Assembly: GCF_009467825.1 (NCBI RefSeq)
Contig: NZ_WIOK01000010.1
Coordinates: 124,001 to 188,000 of the forward strand
Source of the DNA: Cyclobacterium xiamenense
GTDB lineage: Bacteria; Bacteroidota; Bacteroidia; Cytophagales; Cyclobacteriaceae
Length of the DNA: 64,000 nt
Reading direction: 5' to 3'
The position numbers and the translations under genes are program-made. The first letter of the stretch is position 1, and the number at the start of each line of letters is the position of its first letter. The notes beneath the pieces were generated by a model. That model did no database searches. It saw only the letters and a program-made list of their open reading frames with translations, and was not told where the DNA came from. Below are positions 57,173 to 64,000 of this stretch, in pieces.

Positions 57173-58514
57173 TTGTAGTTGGTTTCGTATCTTCCTGATT
57201 TACTTTGGCTGCCCAGTTAAACCGATCGGTCGGGGGAAATTTCCAGGGGGCAAAGCTGGTTTCGATGTTTTGAAACATGGCGTTCCACTGGGCCGGACTG
57301 CCGCTTTCCTCCATCGCGGTGTATCGCCGCAGCTCTAAGATGATGGATAACGGGTCAATATTTACCGGACAGGCTTCCACGCAGGCATTGCAACTGGTAC
57401 AGGCGTTGATTTCTTCCTGGCTGATGTAATCGCCCAGCAGGGATTTGCCATCGTTCACTCCGTCTTTCCCGGCCGCATTGGCACGGCTGATTTCTTCGGC
57501 CCGGTCCCGGGTATCCATCATGATTTTGCGTGGCGATAGTTTTTTTCCGGTGAGGTTGGCCGGGCATTCGGCCGTGCAGCGACCGCACTCGGTACAGGAA
57601 AAGGCATTCATGACCTGAACCCAGGAAAGGTCCGGGACATCTTTTGCACCAAACCGGCCGATATCAGCCTGATCCGTTGGCTCGGGAGTCGCTTGCAGAC
57701 CCAGCATGGATTTCACTTCCTGCGTCACTACTTCCATGTTGGGTATTTTTCCCTGAGGCTCCAGGTTGGCGTACCAGGTGTTGGGAAAGGCCAGAAATAT
57801 GTGCAGGTGCTTCGAATAGGTCACGTAGATGGCAAAGCCCAGGATGCCCAGGATGTGAAACCACCAGGCACCGCGTTCCACAAGCAGCAGGGTGCTGCTG
57901 CTCAACCCGTCAAAAAGTCCCTGCAGGCTGCTGCTAATCCAGAGCCCACCCAGGGGGATGTACCCTTCCACACCTCGATAGGCCAATAATTGATCGGAAG
58001 CATTCATGGTCAGGATGGCAAGCATCAGCACGATTTCAATCCATAAAATGAGGTTGGCATCCAGCTTGGGCCAGCCTTTTAGCTCGGCTGAGGAAAGCCG
58101 TGGGACCTTCATGCCGTTGCGGCGAACCAAAAATGCAACACAGGAAATCAATACGCCCAATGCGAGAACTTCAAACACGTTCATGGCCAGGGTGTAGAAA
58201 CCGGCGAGAAACGGGGCGAAAATCCGGTGGGTACCGGCCAGGCCATCGATGATAAACTCCAGCACTTCCAGGTTGATGACCACAAAAGAAACGTAAATGA
58301 TCAGGTGTAGCAGGGCGGGTCCCACGCGTTTGAACATTTTCTTTTGGCCAAACGCAACCAACGCCATCGTCTTCCACCGTTCCCTGGGGCGGTCGTTTCG
58401 GGCCAGTGGTTTTCCCAACAGAATGGTCTGTCGTAAATAGCTAATTCGCTTGTATAAAATATATCCTGACGCACCCAGAACCAATAAAAATAGGATTTGC
58501 GGTAAGCTGCTCAT
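57165..58514 (-). CDS. Membrane-bound [4Fe-4S] dicluster protein (HdrC/respiratory-type)
   Basis: This 449-residue protein has several membrane helices (IILYVSFVVINLEVLEFI, GVLISCVAFL, LWIEIVLMLAIL, GAWWFHILGILGFAIYV) reminiscent of nitrate-reductase gamma/HdrE-like subunits. Two [4Fe-4S] motifs follow: CTECGRCTAECP near residue 305 and CTSCNACVEACP near residue 365. It should carry electrons between quinone and the CCG-domain partner at 56372, with which it overlaps. This pairing is found in Bacteroidota without a firmly known physiological substrate. It is the first gene of the unit. Confidence 0.87.
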   Translation of the reverse strand: MSSLPQILFLLVLGASGYILYKRISYLRQTILLGKPLARNDRPRERWKTMALVAFGQKKMFKRVGPALLHLIIYVSFVVINLEVLEFIIDGLAGTHRIFAPFLAGFYTLAMNVFEVLALGVLISCVAFLVRRNGMKVPRLSSAELKGWPKLDANLILWIEIVLMLAILTMNASDQLLAYRGVEGYIPLGGLWISSSLQGLFDGLSSSTLLLVERGAWWFHILGILGFAIYVTYSKHLHIFLAFPNTWYANLEPQGKIPNMEVVTQEVKSMLGLQATPEPTDQADIGRFGAKDVPDLSWVQVMNAFSCTECGRCTAECPANLTGKKLSPRKIMMDTRDRAEEISRANAAGKDGVNDGKSLLGDYISQEEINACTSCNACVEACPVNIDPLSIILELRRYTAMEESGSPAQWNAMFQNIETSFAPWKFPPTDRFNWAAKVNQEDTKPTTNE

Positions 58515-58558
58515 AGTGAATGTATTACTCTTAGGCCTCTATTTTTTTATTCAAATCG

Positions 58559-58589
58559 TTTGTACAAAAGTAACAAATACCTACCTTTG
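58559..58589 (+). promoter_or_regulatory. Canonical Bacteroidota promoter of tRNA-Phe
   Basis: TTTG (58559-58562), exactly 19 nt, then TACCTTTG (58582-58589) match the -33/-7 consensus perfectly. Transcription should start about 7 nt after the -7 box, immediately before the tRNA at 58603. Confidence 0.85.
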
Positions 58590-58602
58590 CAACACTTTCA
58601 GC

Positions 58603-58675
58603 GGTGATGTAGCTCAGTTGGTAGAGCATCGGACTGAAAATCCGTGAGTCGGTGGTTCGAGCCCACTCATCACCA
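58603..58675 (+). tRNA. tRNA-Phe (anticodon GAA)
   Basis: This is a complete 73-nt cloverleaf. The acceptor stem is GGTGATG with CATCACC and discriminator A. The D arm is GCTC...GAGC, the anticodon loop CTGAAAA gives GAA, and the T arm is GGTGG TTCGAGC CCACT. The outermost anticodon-stem pair is T-T, the only mismatch. CCA is not encoded. A TTCG-loop terminator follows directly. Confidence 0.97.
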
Positions 58676-58678
58676 CTG

Positions 58679-58707
58679 GCCCTGGTTTCGACCAGGGCTT
58701 TTTTTTT
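58679..58707 (+). terminator. Terminator of tRNA-Phe
   Basis: GCCCTGGT (58679-58686) pairs with ACCAGGGC (58691-58698) around a TTCG tetraloop, followed by nine T. It starts 4 bases after the tRNA. Confidence 0.93.
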
Positions 58708-58943
58708 GCCTTTTTTTTATATCCGAAGCGATTGTTGATGCTGTTGCTTTGTATCATTTCCCCGGCAAATTACTAAATAGTACGGATGCATGCTATCATT
58801 ACCGCATTAAACAACCCCTGGAAGGCCCAGTTGTTCCAAAATTCGGGTCTTTCCCTCCGCGAAAATGCAAAGGGAATGCATTGCCGTCAAAAAAATTTGA
58901 CAAAAAGTGTAACATTCGCGCGACAACTTCATCCTATACCTGC

Positions 58944-59441
58944 ATGAGCACTTTTTTTGAAGCAACGATATGGCCGCTACGAAATAAACTGTACCGTATG
59001 GCGTATCTCCGAACGAAAGACCGGGATGCAGCGAACGATGCCGTTCAGGAGTCCTTTTCCAACGCATGGGTACACCGGGAAAGCCTGGAGCGGATGGAAA
59101 ATCCGGAAGGATGGATGGTGAAGACCCTCAAAAATCAAGTGCTGCAGCAGTTTCGTACCGCAAGCAGGATGGAACCCTTAGAAAACCAGGGCGAAGCAAT
59201 ACAGGAAGAGCCGGCCGAATCCCAGGCAGCGAGTCAATCGGTGAAACGGGTGTTTTGCTTTTTGGACGACCTGCCCCAAAAGCAGCGGGAGGTCTTTGAA
59301 CTGCGGGAAGTGGAAGGACTGACTTACGAAGAAATTGCCGGGTACCTGGAAATTTCGGTCGAGCAGGTGAAGGTAAACCTGCACCGGGCCAGAAAGAGAC
59401 TCAAGGAATTTTTACTGAAATGCAAGGAAGATGAACGATAG
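58944..59441 (+). CDS. ECF-type RNA polymerase sigma factor
   Basis: This is a group IV sigma-70 factor of 165 residues from the ATG at 58944; the longer frame back to 58644 overlaps the tRNA and is rejected. Region 2 is FFEATIWPLRNKLYRMAYLRTKDRDAANDAVQESF with EGWMVKTLKNQVLQQFR. Region 4 is DDLPQKQREVFELREVEGLTYEEIAGYLEISVEQVKVNLHRAR. It should be held by the downstream membrane protein at 59431, whose start overlaps its stop by 11 bp. The operon continues with two DUF4252 proteins. Confidence 0.92.
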   Translation: MSTFFEATIWPLRNKLYRMAYLRTKDRDAANDAVQESFSNAWVHRESLERMENPEGWMVKTLKNQVLQQFRTASRMEPLENQGEAIQEEPAESQAASQSVKRVFCFLDDLPQKQREVFELREVEGLTYEEIAGYLEISVEQVKVNLHRARKRLKEFLLKCKEDER

Positions 59442-59895
59442 ATTGGATCAATTACTGGAGAAGTACTGGCAGGGGACCAGTTCACCTGTAGAGGAGGAGG
59501 AGATGAAAGCACTGTTGGAGCGTGTACCGGGGTATGCGCAGGAAAAGACCTTTTTCCTGGGCCTGCGTGAGATCAAACGCATGAAATCTGAACTTCCGGA
59601 AAATTCGGGTTTTCGCAAGATGAGCAGGCCAACAGACGGTGGATTTGTCAGGGACTGGATGAAGCTGGCGGCGACGCTGATTTTGCTTGTCGGTATGGGG
59701 GTCTTGGTACGTCAATACCAGGTTTGGCAAGAAAAAAAAGCTCAGGAACGTGCCTATTTTGAGGTCATGGAGGCATTTGGCTTAATCCAGCAGAATTTGC
59801 ATAAGGGAGAAAGGCAGCTTGAGGTCATGCAGGACCTCAAATACCTGCATGCACCCCATCAACTATTCAACCTAAACGAACGGAAAAATGACTAA
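59431..59895 (+). CDS. Probable anti-sigma factor, membrane-anchored
   Basis: This 154-residue protein has a cytoplasmic N-terminal region (MNDRLDQLLEKYWQGTSS, EEEMKALLERVPGY), one transmembrane helix (WMKLAATLILLVGMGVLV, residues about 75-92) and an extracytoplasmic tail with a predicted coiled coil. Its position right after a sigma gene with an 11-bp overlap is the main evidence for anti-sigma activity. It contains no cysteine, so it is not a zinc-finger (ZAS) type anti-sigma factor. Its stop region overlaps the next gene start. Confidence 0.75.
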   Translation: MNDRLDQLLEKYWQGTSSPVEEEEMKALLERVPGYAQEKTFFLGLREIKRMKSELPENSGFRKMSRPTDGGFVRDWMKLAATLILLVGMGVLVRQYQVWQEKKAQERAYFEVMEAFGLIQQNLHKGERQLEVMQDLKYLHAPHQLFNLNERKND

Positions 59896-60445
59896 GAAAT
59901 TCATTGCTTTACTGGGTCCGCTGATGTTGGTACTTGGCGGTCTACAGGCGCAGGAAAGTGCCATTGAAAAATTTTATTCCAAATACGTGGAGGACGAGCG
60001 TTTTTCCCGCGTCTTTATCAGTCCCAAAATGATGCAGATGGCCGGCGGTTTTCTGAATTCCAACAGCGTGGAAGGGGATGAAGAGGCCGGGCAGCTGCTG
60101 TCGCTTATCGCTAAAGTGAAGGGGATTCGGATTTTGTCCGGCGAGCAGGTCAATGGGTTGGATATGTTTGACGAGGCTATTGAACTCCTTAACTACAACC
60201 AATCATTTTATTTGGAAAGCAAGTACGAAGAGCTGATGGACATCAAGGACAAAAGCAGTTCCTTAAAGTTTTTGGTACGGGAAGAAGCGGGCCGGATCAA
60301 AGAATTGCTGATGGTTTCGGGGACAAAGGAAGAATTTACCCTTATGAGTATGTTGGGGGATTTTACCTACGCCGATCTAAACCTGCTAGCCGAAAAAACC
60401 AACCTGCCGGGCATGAAGGAATACGGGCAGGGCAATAAAGAATAA
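59888..60445 (+). CDS. DUF4252 protein, first copy
   Basis: This 185-residue protein has a signal peptide (cleavage near GGLQAQE) and a DUF4252 domain (IEKFYSKYVEDERFSRVFISPKMMQMAGGFL, EEAGRIKELLMVSGTKEEFTLMSMLGDFTYADL). Such proteins occur widely in Bacteroidota, commonly in ECF sigma operons, without assigned function. It overlaps the anti-sigma gene end by 8 bp. A sister gene at 60491 has the same domain, suggesting a duplicated pair under control of the sigma factor. Confidence 0.85.
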   Translation: MTKKFIALLGPLMLVLGGLQAQESAIEKFYSKYVEDERFSRVFISPKMMQMAGGFLNSNSVEGDEEAGQLLSLIAKVKGIRILSGEQVNGLDMFDEAIELLNYNQSFYLESKYEELMDIKDKSSSLKFLVREEAGRIKELLMVSGTKEEFTLMSMLGDFTYADLNLLAEKTNLPGMKEYGQGNKE

Positions 60446-60490
60446 GTTTTGAAAAATTAACGTATTGACTATTCATTTAACGACAAAATT

Positions 60491-60979
60491 ATGAAGAATG
60501 CACTAAACCTTGTTTTCCTTTCCCTGTTCTTTTGCCTACCGCTAAGCCTCTTTGGCCAGAGCAAAAGCGTGGACCGGCTTTACAATCAATACAAAGGCGA
60601 AGAATCTTTTTTCCACCTGGATTTGGCGGGTAATTTCCTGGATTTTGCGAAGGGCTGGGACATTGACATCGAAGAAGCCAACCTGTCGGCCATCACGGAG
60701 AGCATCGAACGGGTCAAACTCTTCAAGCTGCCGGTAAGTGGTAACCAGGCACGAGCCGATTTCAGAAAGCTGGCGCAGGGACTTGAGCGGGAAAACTACG
60801 AACTGATGATGGAAGCGGAAGAAAAAGACAGTGGCGTATCCATTTATGCGCTGGGTCAGCGCAGCATGAAGGGTCTGGTGCTGCTAATTCGTTCCAACGA
60901 GGATGCCGAATACCTCGTGATTGAGTTGGAAGGACAGTTTGACCAAAAGGCCCTGGCCAAGGTAGGAAAGGGGATTTGA
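60491..60979 (+). CDS. DUF4252 protein, second copy
   Basis: This 162-residue protein has a signal peptide ending near LSLFGQS and a DUF4252 domain (SVDRLYNQYKGEESFFHLDLAGNFLDFA, SIYALGQRSMKGLVLLIRSNEDAEYLVIELEGQFD). It is diverged from the first copy but keeps the same layout. It ends 51 bp before the hairpin array at 61031. It is the last gene of the sigma operon, and the array's first hairpin may end the transcript. Confidence 0.83.
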   Translation: MKNALNLVFLSLFFCLPLSLFGQSKSVDRLYNQYKGEESFFHLDLAGNFLDFAKGWDIDIEEANLSAITESIERVKLFKLPVSGNQARADFRKLAQGLERENYELMMEAEEKDSGVSIYALGQRSMKGLVLLIRSNEDAEYLVIELEGQFDQKALAKVGKGI

Positions 60980-61030
60980 TACTTTCTTCCCACTCTTGGA
61001 AAGGCGGGGTCGGAAAACCGGAATCGTCTA

Positions 61031-61067
61031 AAACCCTTGAGGTCTTCGAGACCTCGAGGGTTTTTTT
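61031..61067 (+). terminator. First array hairpin, likely terminator of the sigma operon
   Basis: AAACCCT-GAGGTCT pairs with AGACCTC-AGGGTTT around a TCG loop (61031-61063) and is followed by more T. It is 51 bp after the stop of the second DUF4252 gene. Confidence 0.7.
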
Positions 61068-61345
61068 CGTGTACGTTCTTCGAAAAGAATACGGGGTTGG
61101 GAAAACCCCAAAGGTCTATGTCCACAACCGTTGAGGTCTTTGGGACCTCGACGGTTTTATTATTCGTGTACGTTCTTCGAAAAGACCTTCGGGGTTGGGA
61201 AAACCCCAAAGGTCGATGTCCATAACCGTTGAGGTCTTCGAGGCCTCAACGGTTTTATTCGTTTACGTTCTGCGGAAAGACCCTCGGGGTTGGGGAAACC
61301 CCAAGGGTCAATGTTTATAACCTCGACGGATTCATTTCGTAAGAT
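61031..61345. repeat. Tandem array of about 96-nt units, each with two hairpins
   Basis: Three complete units and a partial fourth, each having hairpin A (AACC..T-GAGG / CCTC..A-GGTT) followed by T or T/A-rich sequence, then hairpin B (GGGGTT / AACCCC with GACC-GGTC flanks). A hairpins lie at 61031-61063, 61126-61156 and 61224-61254; B hairpins at 61093-61109, 61184-61214 and 61279-61309. The stems differ between units by compensatory changes, for example AACCCT/AGGGTT against AACCGT/ACGGTT, and GACCTT/AAGGTC against GACCCT/AGGGTC. Confidence 0.85.
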
Positions 61346-61447
61346 CTCTGGCAATGACTCCATTACACAGGATTTTTATTGTCGACGAGGAATTTTTAAG
61401 CCCGCCATTTTTTTCGTATTTTTTCTAATTCAATCATCTTACCGCTC

Positions 61448-62602
61448 ATGAAGCAATTGTTGTTCTCCTTGGTTTTTCTGTTTTTGGCAGCTTGCGGATC
61501 CGGCAATTCGTCCGTTGAGAACGGTCGAGGACCAGACTTGAATTTTACACTGGACACGGTTCAGATTGATGCCCGGGGAGAAATCCTTTTCCTGAATAAC
61601 GGCTTGCGTTCTGCGGTCCTTACCGATGACAAGCACTACCTGTATAACCTGAATCGCCAGGCCTATACCATCGAAAAAATCGATTTAACTACCTTGGCAC
61701 TGGAGACCTTGCTACCGTTTGAAAAAGAAGGGCCGGATGGCATTGGGGGATATTCCATGGGAATAAGGCTGGTAGACGGGGATCGGTTTTTGCTATCCGG
61801 TTACGGCAATCATGCCCTGTTTGACAGCAACGGCAAAAAACTGGCCGATGTAGGCCCGGAAACAATCCCTTCCTTTGCCTCGGAAACGGAAGCAGGGAAC
61901 GTGCTGTTTCCGGTGCGATTGCCGGAGACCCGGTCTGCTTATGCTGGGGTATGTATCATTCCCGGAGAACGGGAACCGCAGCTAATGTTCTGGGATACGG
62001 AAGAACAAACGTATCGGAAAGTAAGGAACCCCCTGCTGGAGAGATCCATACAGTACCAAACGGACTTTGACGATGGGACCACGGCTATGTTTATAAGCGG
62101 TGGGGAATACCTCGAAGTGGTAAATGATAGGGTTTTGTTGGGCCTAAACGGAAGTTCAGATCTTTGTATACGTGAACCGGGACAAGAGGAATTTTATAAA
62201 AAGACCTTCGAAAACGGTTGGATTCCCCGGGAAAAGGAGACCACCTTTCCGGAAAAAATAAACGATAGGGCCTTGTTTCAAGAATTGTATAAGAAAGCGA
62301 CGGAGGAAATTTCCTATAATAAGCCCATTTGGGATGAAAGTCGAAAGGTTTATTTCCGGTTTTCCTACAAGCAGGAATACGGCGTTGCAAACACCGGTCC
62401 TTCGGATGGTCTTTTCCCCAAACCTACGGGCGCTAGCGTGTACCTCACGATCTACGATGCCGATTTTAATTTGCTGAGAGAGACTGCCGTTCCTGAATTG
62501 AACCAGCCGCCGGCCTACCACTTTGTCAAAGATGGTAAGATTTGGATCTTTGAGAATTTGGAGGATGAAATGGGTTTTGTAAGGTTGAGTTTTGATTTGT
62601 GA
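61448..62602 (+). CDS. DUF4221 lipoprotein
   Basis: This 384-residue lipoprotein (lipobox FLAACGSG) belongs to the DUF4221 family, a beta-propeller-like group known from Cytophagales. The N-terminal DTVQIDARGEILFLNNGLR, YNLNRQAYTIEKIDL and the FEKEGPDGIGGYS motif are shared with the next gene at 63049. Function is unknown. It follows the hairpin array by about 100 bp on the same strand. The paralogue downstream indicates a recent tandem expansion. Confidence 0.85.
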   Translation: MKQLLFSLVFLFLAACGSGNSSVENGRGPDLNFTLDTVQIDARGEILFLNNGLRSAVLTDDKHYLYNLNRQAYTIEKIDLTTLALETLLPFEKEGPDGIGGYSMGIRLVDGDRFLLSGYGNHALFDSNGKKLADVGPETIPSFASETEAGNVLFPVRLPETRSAYAGVCIIPGEREPQLMFWDTEEQTYRKVRNPLLERSIQYQTDFDDGTTAMFISGGEYLEVVNDRVLLGLNGSSDLCIREPGQEEFYKKTFENGWIPREKETTFPEKINDRALFQELYKKATEEISYNKPIWDESRKVYFRFSYKQEYGVANTGPSDGLFPKPTGASVYLTIYDADFNLLRETAVPELNQPPAYHFVKDGKIWIFENLEDEMGFVRLSFDL

Positions 62603-62720
62603 TTTCGGATGGTTTGTAGGTCGATTGAACAAATGTTAACCATATAAGGCATAGAAGGACATATAAGGGGTTTTTATTGTAATTCTGGGCGTATTTGAGA
62701 TATATCTTCTAATGGTAAAA

Positions 62721-62870
62721 TTATTCCTTGCCGTGTTTAATTTTTAATCCTAAATCGCTGACCAATTTGGTGTAACGTTTGTTTTTGGGGTAGTTAGCCA
62801 CAAACCAGTCTAGGTATTCCGGCAGTTTACCACCCAGGAAATAGGGTAGGTTCATTAGATAAAATGTCAT
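62721..62870 (-). CDS. Short open frame or gene remnant, 49 residues
   Basis: On the minus strand, an ATG at 62870 opens a 49-codon frame with a protein-like sequence (PYFLGGKLPEYLDWFVANY, KNKRYTKLVSDLGLK) ending at 62721. Its amino acid mix looks coding, unlike the AT-rich DNA around it. It is too short for me to name a family and may be the tail of a broken gene. I treat it as uncertain. Confidence 0.4.
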   Translation of the reverse strand: MTFYLMNLPYFLGGKLPEYLDWFVANYPKNKRYTKLVSDLGLKIKHGKE

Positions 62871-62912
62871 ATTTACAGGGTAAATAAATACAAAAAATGT
62901 AAGATATACAGG

Positions 62913-62924
62913 GTAACATGTTAC
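62913..62924. promoter_or_regulatory. 12-bp palindrome, operator-like
   Basis: GTAACATGTTAC is a perfect palindrome. It sits between the minus-strand short frame and the plus-strand DUF4221 gene, where a regulator could act on either or both. This is an inference, with no known regulator matched. Confidence 0.4.
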
Positions 62925-63048
62925 AAAATATGGGATATTTAGAGGCCAAAATTAAATGTGTGGATTATTTACCCTTTTTTTAACACCTATTTATTTTAAT
63001 TTGCCCGGAAAATTCTTAATTTTTTAGTCTAAATCAAATCATAAACAC

Positions 63049-64000
63049 ATGAGGCTTTTCGTTATTCTTTTCTTCGCCAGTTTACTTATTGGCTGTGGGA
63101 GCGTTGATCATCGGGAAAAAACCGGTGAGGTACGCCTGGGTTTTAGCCTGGATACGGTTATGATTGATGGGGGAGAACAGCTTGTTTTTCCATATTTAGC
63201 CGCATCAAGGAGTTTTTTTACGGATAATAACCGCTTTCTGTTTAACTTCAATGATTTCGATCATTCGGTTGAAAAAATTGACCTGGAAAAACTTGAGTTT
63301 GCTGGAAAGTATCCCTTTGAAAAGGAAGGGCCTAACGGCACCGGGGAATATGTGGATTACATGGTACACCTGGACTCCGGAAAATTGCTCATACAAACGA
63401 GTAATCAGGCGGGTATTTTTGATTGGGAGGGGAATAAACTCGGGGAATTTGACCCCTTGCTGGAGGGAACTTCACTGACGAATGCTGACAAAAAGGCTTT
63501 TCAGCCTTTTAAGGCAGTAGGAGATCAGGTTTATGGCCTGATAGTTGACAATGCGGCCAACACCAGTGAAGTGGGATATTTTAACCGCAGCAGGGATGAA
63601 TTTTCAACCATTCCTTTGGCAGAGGAATTCAGACATGGGGACTTTAACTTGGAGCACAGGGAAGGTAATTCCCGGCGACGGTATGCGCCAGGTTTCATCA
63701 TGCAGGCCTATGGTGAAAATAAGCTGGTAGTGGGCAGTCCGGTGTCCAGCAGCTTGTTTATTTTCGACCCTGAAAGCGGGCAATTAGAAAAGAAGGAATA
63801 CAATCTTACCCTGACAGCAAATGAGAAAAAGGGGGTTTACAGGCTAGCAACCGAGGATGAGGCTGATTTTCAAAGGGCATACGTAGAATTGTATGAGGAG
63901 GTATCATTCGGTCCTTTAATATGGGATGTTGAAAATGAACGTTTTTTTCGTTTTTATTATGAGTACTCCTATCCGGATGAGCTTCCTCCGGGTGGATTTC
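63049..64000 (+). CDS. DUF4221 lipoprotein, 3' end cut off by the window
   Basis: The ATG at 63049 opens a lipoprotein signal (LLIGCGSV) and a frame that stays open to the window edge, so at least 317 residues are visible. Motifs DTVMIDGGEQLVF, FNFNDFDHSVEKIDLEKL and FEKEGPNGTGEYVD align with the gene at 61448, showing a paralogous pair of DUF4221 proteins. The end of the gene is outside. Function is unknown. Confidence 0.88.
   Translation, partial: MRLFVILFFASLLIGCGSVDHREKTGEVRLGFSLDTVMIDGGEQLVFPYLAASRSFFTDNNRFLFNFNDFDHSVEKIDLEKLEFAGKYPFEKEGPNGTGEYVDYMVHLDSGKLLIQTSNQAGIFDWEGNKLGEFDPLLEGTSLTNADKKAFQPFKAVGDQVYGLIVDNAANTSEVGYFNRSRDEFSTIPLAEEFRHGDFNLEHREGNSRRRYAPGFIMQAYGENKLVVGSPVSSSLFIFDPESGQLEKKEYNLTLTANEKKGVYRLATEDEADFQRAYVELYEEVSFGPLIWDVENERFFRFYYEYSYPDELPPGGF

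Larger units (their letters stand above)
60980..61447. other. Intergenic region of 470 bp holding the tandem hairpin array
   Basis: No protein gene is supported here. It contains the array of about 96-nt repeats at 61031-61345 and nothing else recognisable. Confidence 0.75.
62603..63048. other. Intergenic region with a short minus-strand frame and an operator-like palindrome
   Basis: Between the two DUF4221 genes lies an AT-rich stretch. It contains the 49-residue minus-strand frame at 62721-62870, a 12-bp perfect palindrome at 62913-62924, and two copies of ACAGGGTAA spaced 33 nt apart (62875-62883 and 62908-62916). Confidence 0.6.

Noticed and set aside
58644-58943. N-terminal extension of the sigma factor frame
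   Set aside because: It would overlap tRNA-Phe and its terminator; the ATG at 58944 gives a normal ECF length.
61031-61345. CRISPR array
   Set aside because: Units are 96 nt with hairpins throughout and no short repeat/unique spacer pattern; no cas gene is nearby.

Overview
The window looks like a chromosome segment of a Bacteroidota bacterium, most likely Cytophagales and probably Cyclobacteriaceae-like. The evidence is a SusC/SusD pair, DUF4221 lipoproteins, DUF4252 proteins, a NusB with a long N-terminal extension, the gene order nusB-ytxH-DUF1573-yajC-ybbR-coaE, an atpDC pair apart from the other ATP synthase genes, and promoters of the Bacteroidota type (TTTG, about 19 nt, TAnnTTTG). 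The family assignment is an inference from gene content.

Layout. 1-7.8 kb: the end of an alkaline phosphatase, an operon of two sialidase-fold proteins flanking a ChbG/YdjC-type deacetylase, and a large secreted protein of propeller plus probable helical barrel. This looks like a glycan or glycoconjugate degradation block. 7.9-18.8 kb: murQ, atpDC, an NlpC/P60 lipoprotein, the nusB-to-coaE operon, an ABC exporter and an outer-membrane protein. 19-28 kb: a dipeptide epimerase/aminotransferase operon divergent from an M14 peptidase lipoprotein, a methyltransferase, radA and polA. 28-33 kb: small membrane and secreted proteins of unknown function, gltX with a small follower gene, and a barrel protein. 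33.3-37.7 kb: an isolated susD/susC pair. 38-43.6 kb: ruvB-queG, apbE, a ZIP metal transporter and a secreted metallophosphoesterase. 43.6-45 kb: a 1.4 kb gene-poor region with two diverged copies of one element, each ending in the same minus-strand terminator, plus a large cruciform-type inverted repeat. 45-53.7 kb: alpha/beta hydrolase, a GCS2-CBS fusion overlapping an AspA/AstE-type deacylase, SGNH hydrolase, UbiA-like prenyltransferase with methyltransferase, a ceramidase-like protein and purM. 53.7-58.7 kb: OmpA/PD40 protein, an HdrB/HdrC-like iron-sulfur pair and tRNA-Phe. 58.9-64 kb: an ECF sigma factor, a probable anti-sigma protein and two DUF4252 proteins, then a 96-nt-period tandem hairpin array, then two DUF4221 lipoproteins (the second runs off the window).

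Themes. Cell-wall recycling functions recur (MurQ, L-Ala-D/L-Glu-type epimerase, NlpC/P60, M14 peptidase). Envelope stress or regulation appears in the sigma/DUF4252 operon.

The signals least explained by known families are non-coding. One is the duplicated terminator-ended element at 43.6-44.5 kb, which preserves a tiny ATG-to-stop reading frame. The other is the hairpin array at 61.0-61.35 kb, whose stems change by compensatory base pairs. I see no CRISPR array, rRNA, phage, integrase or intact insertion sequence.
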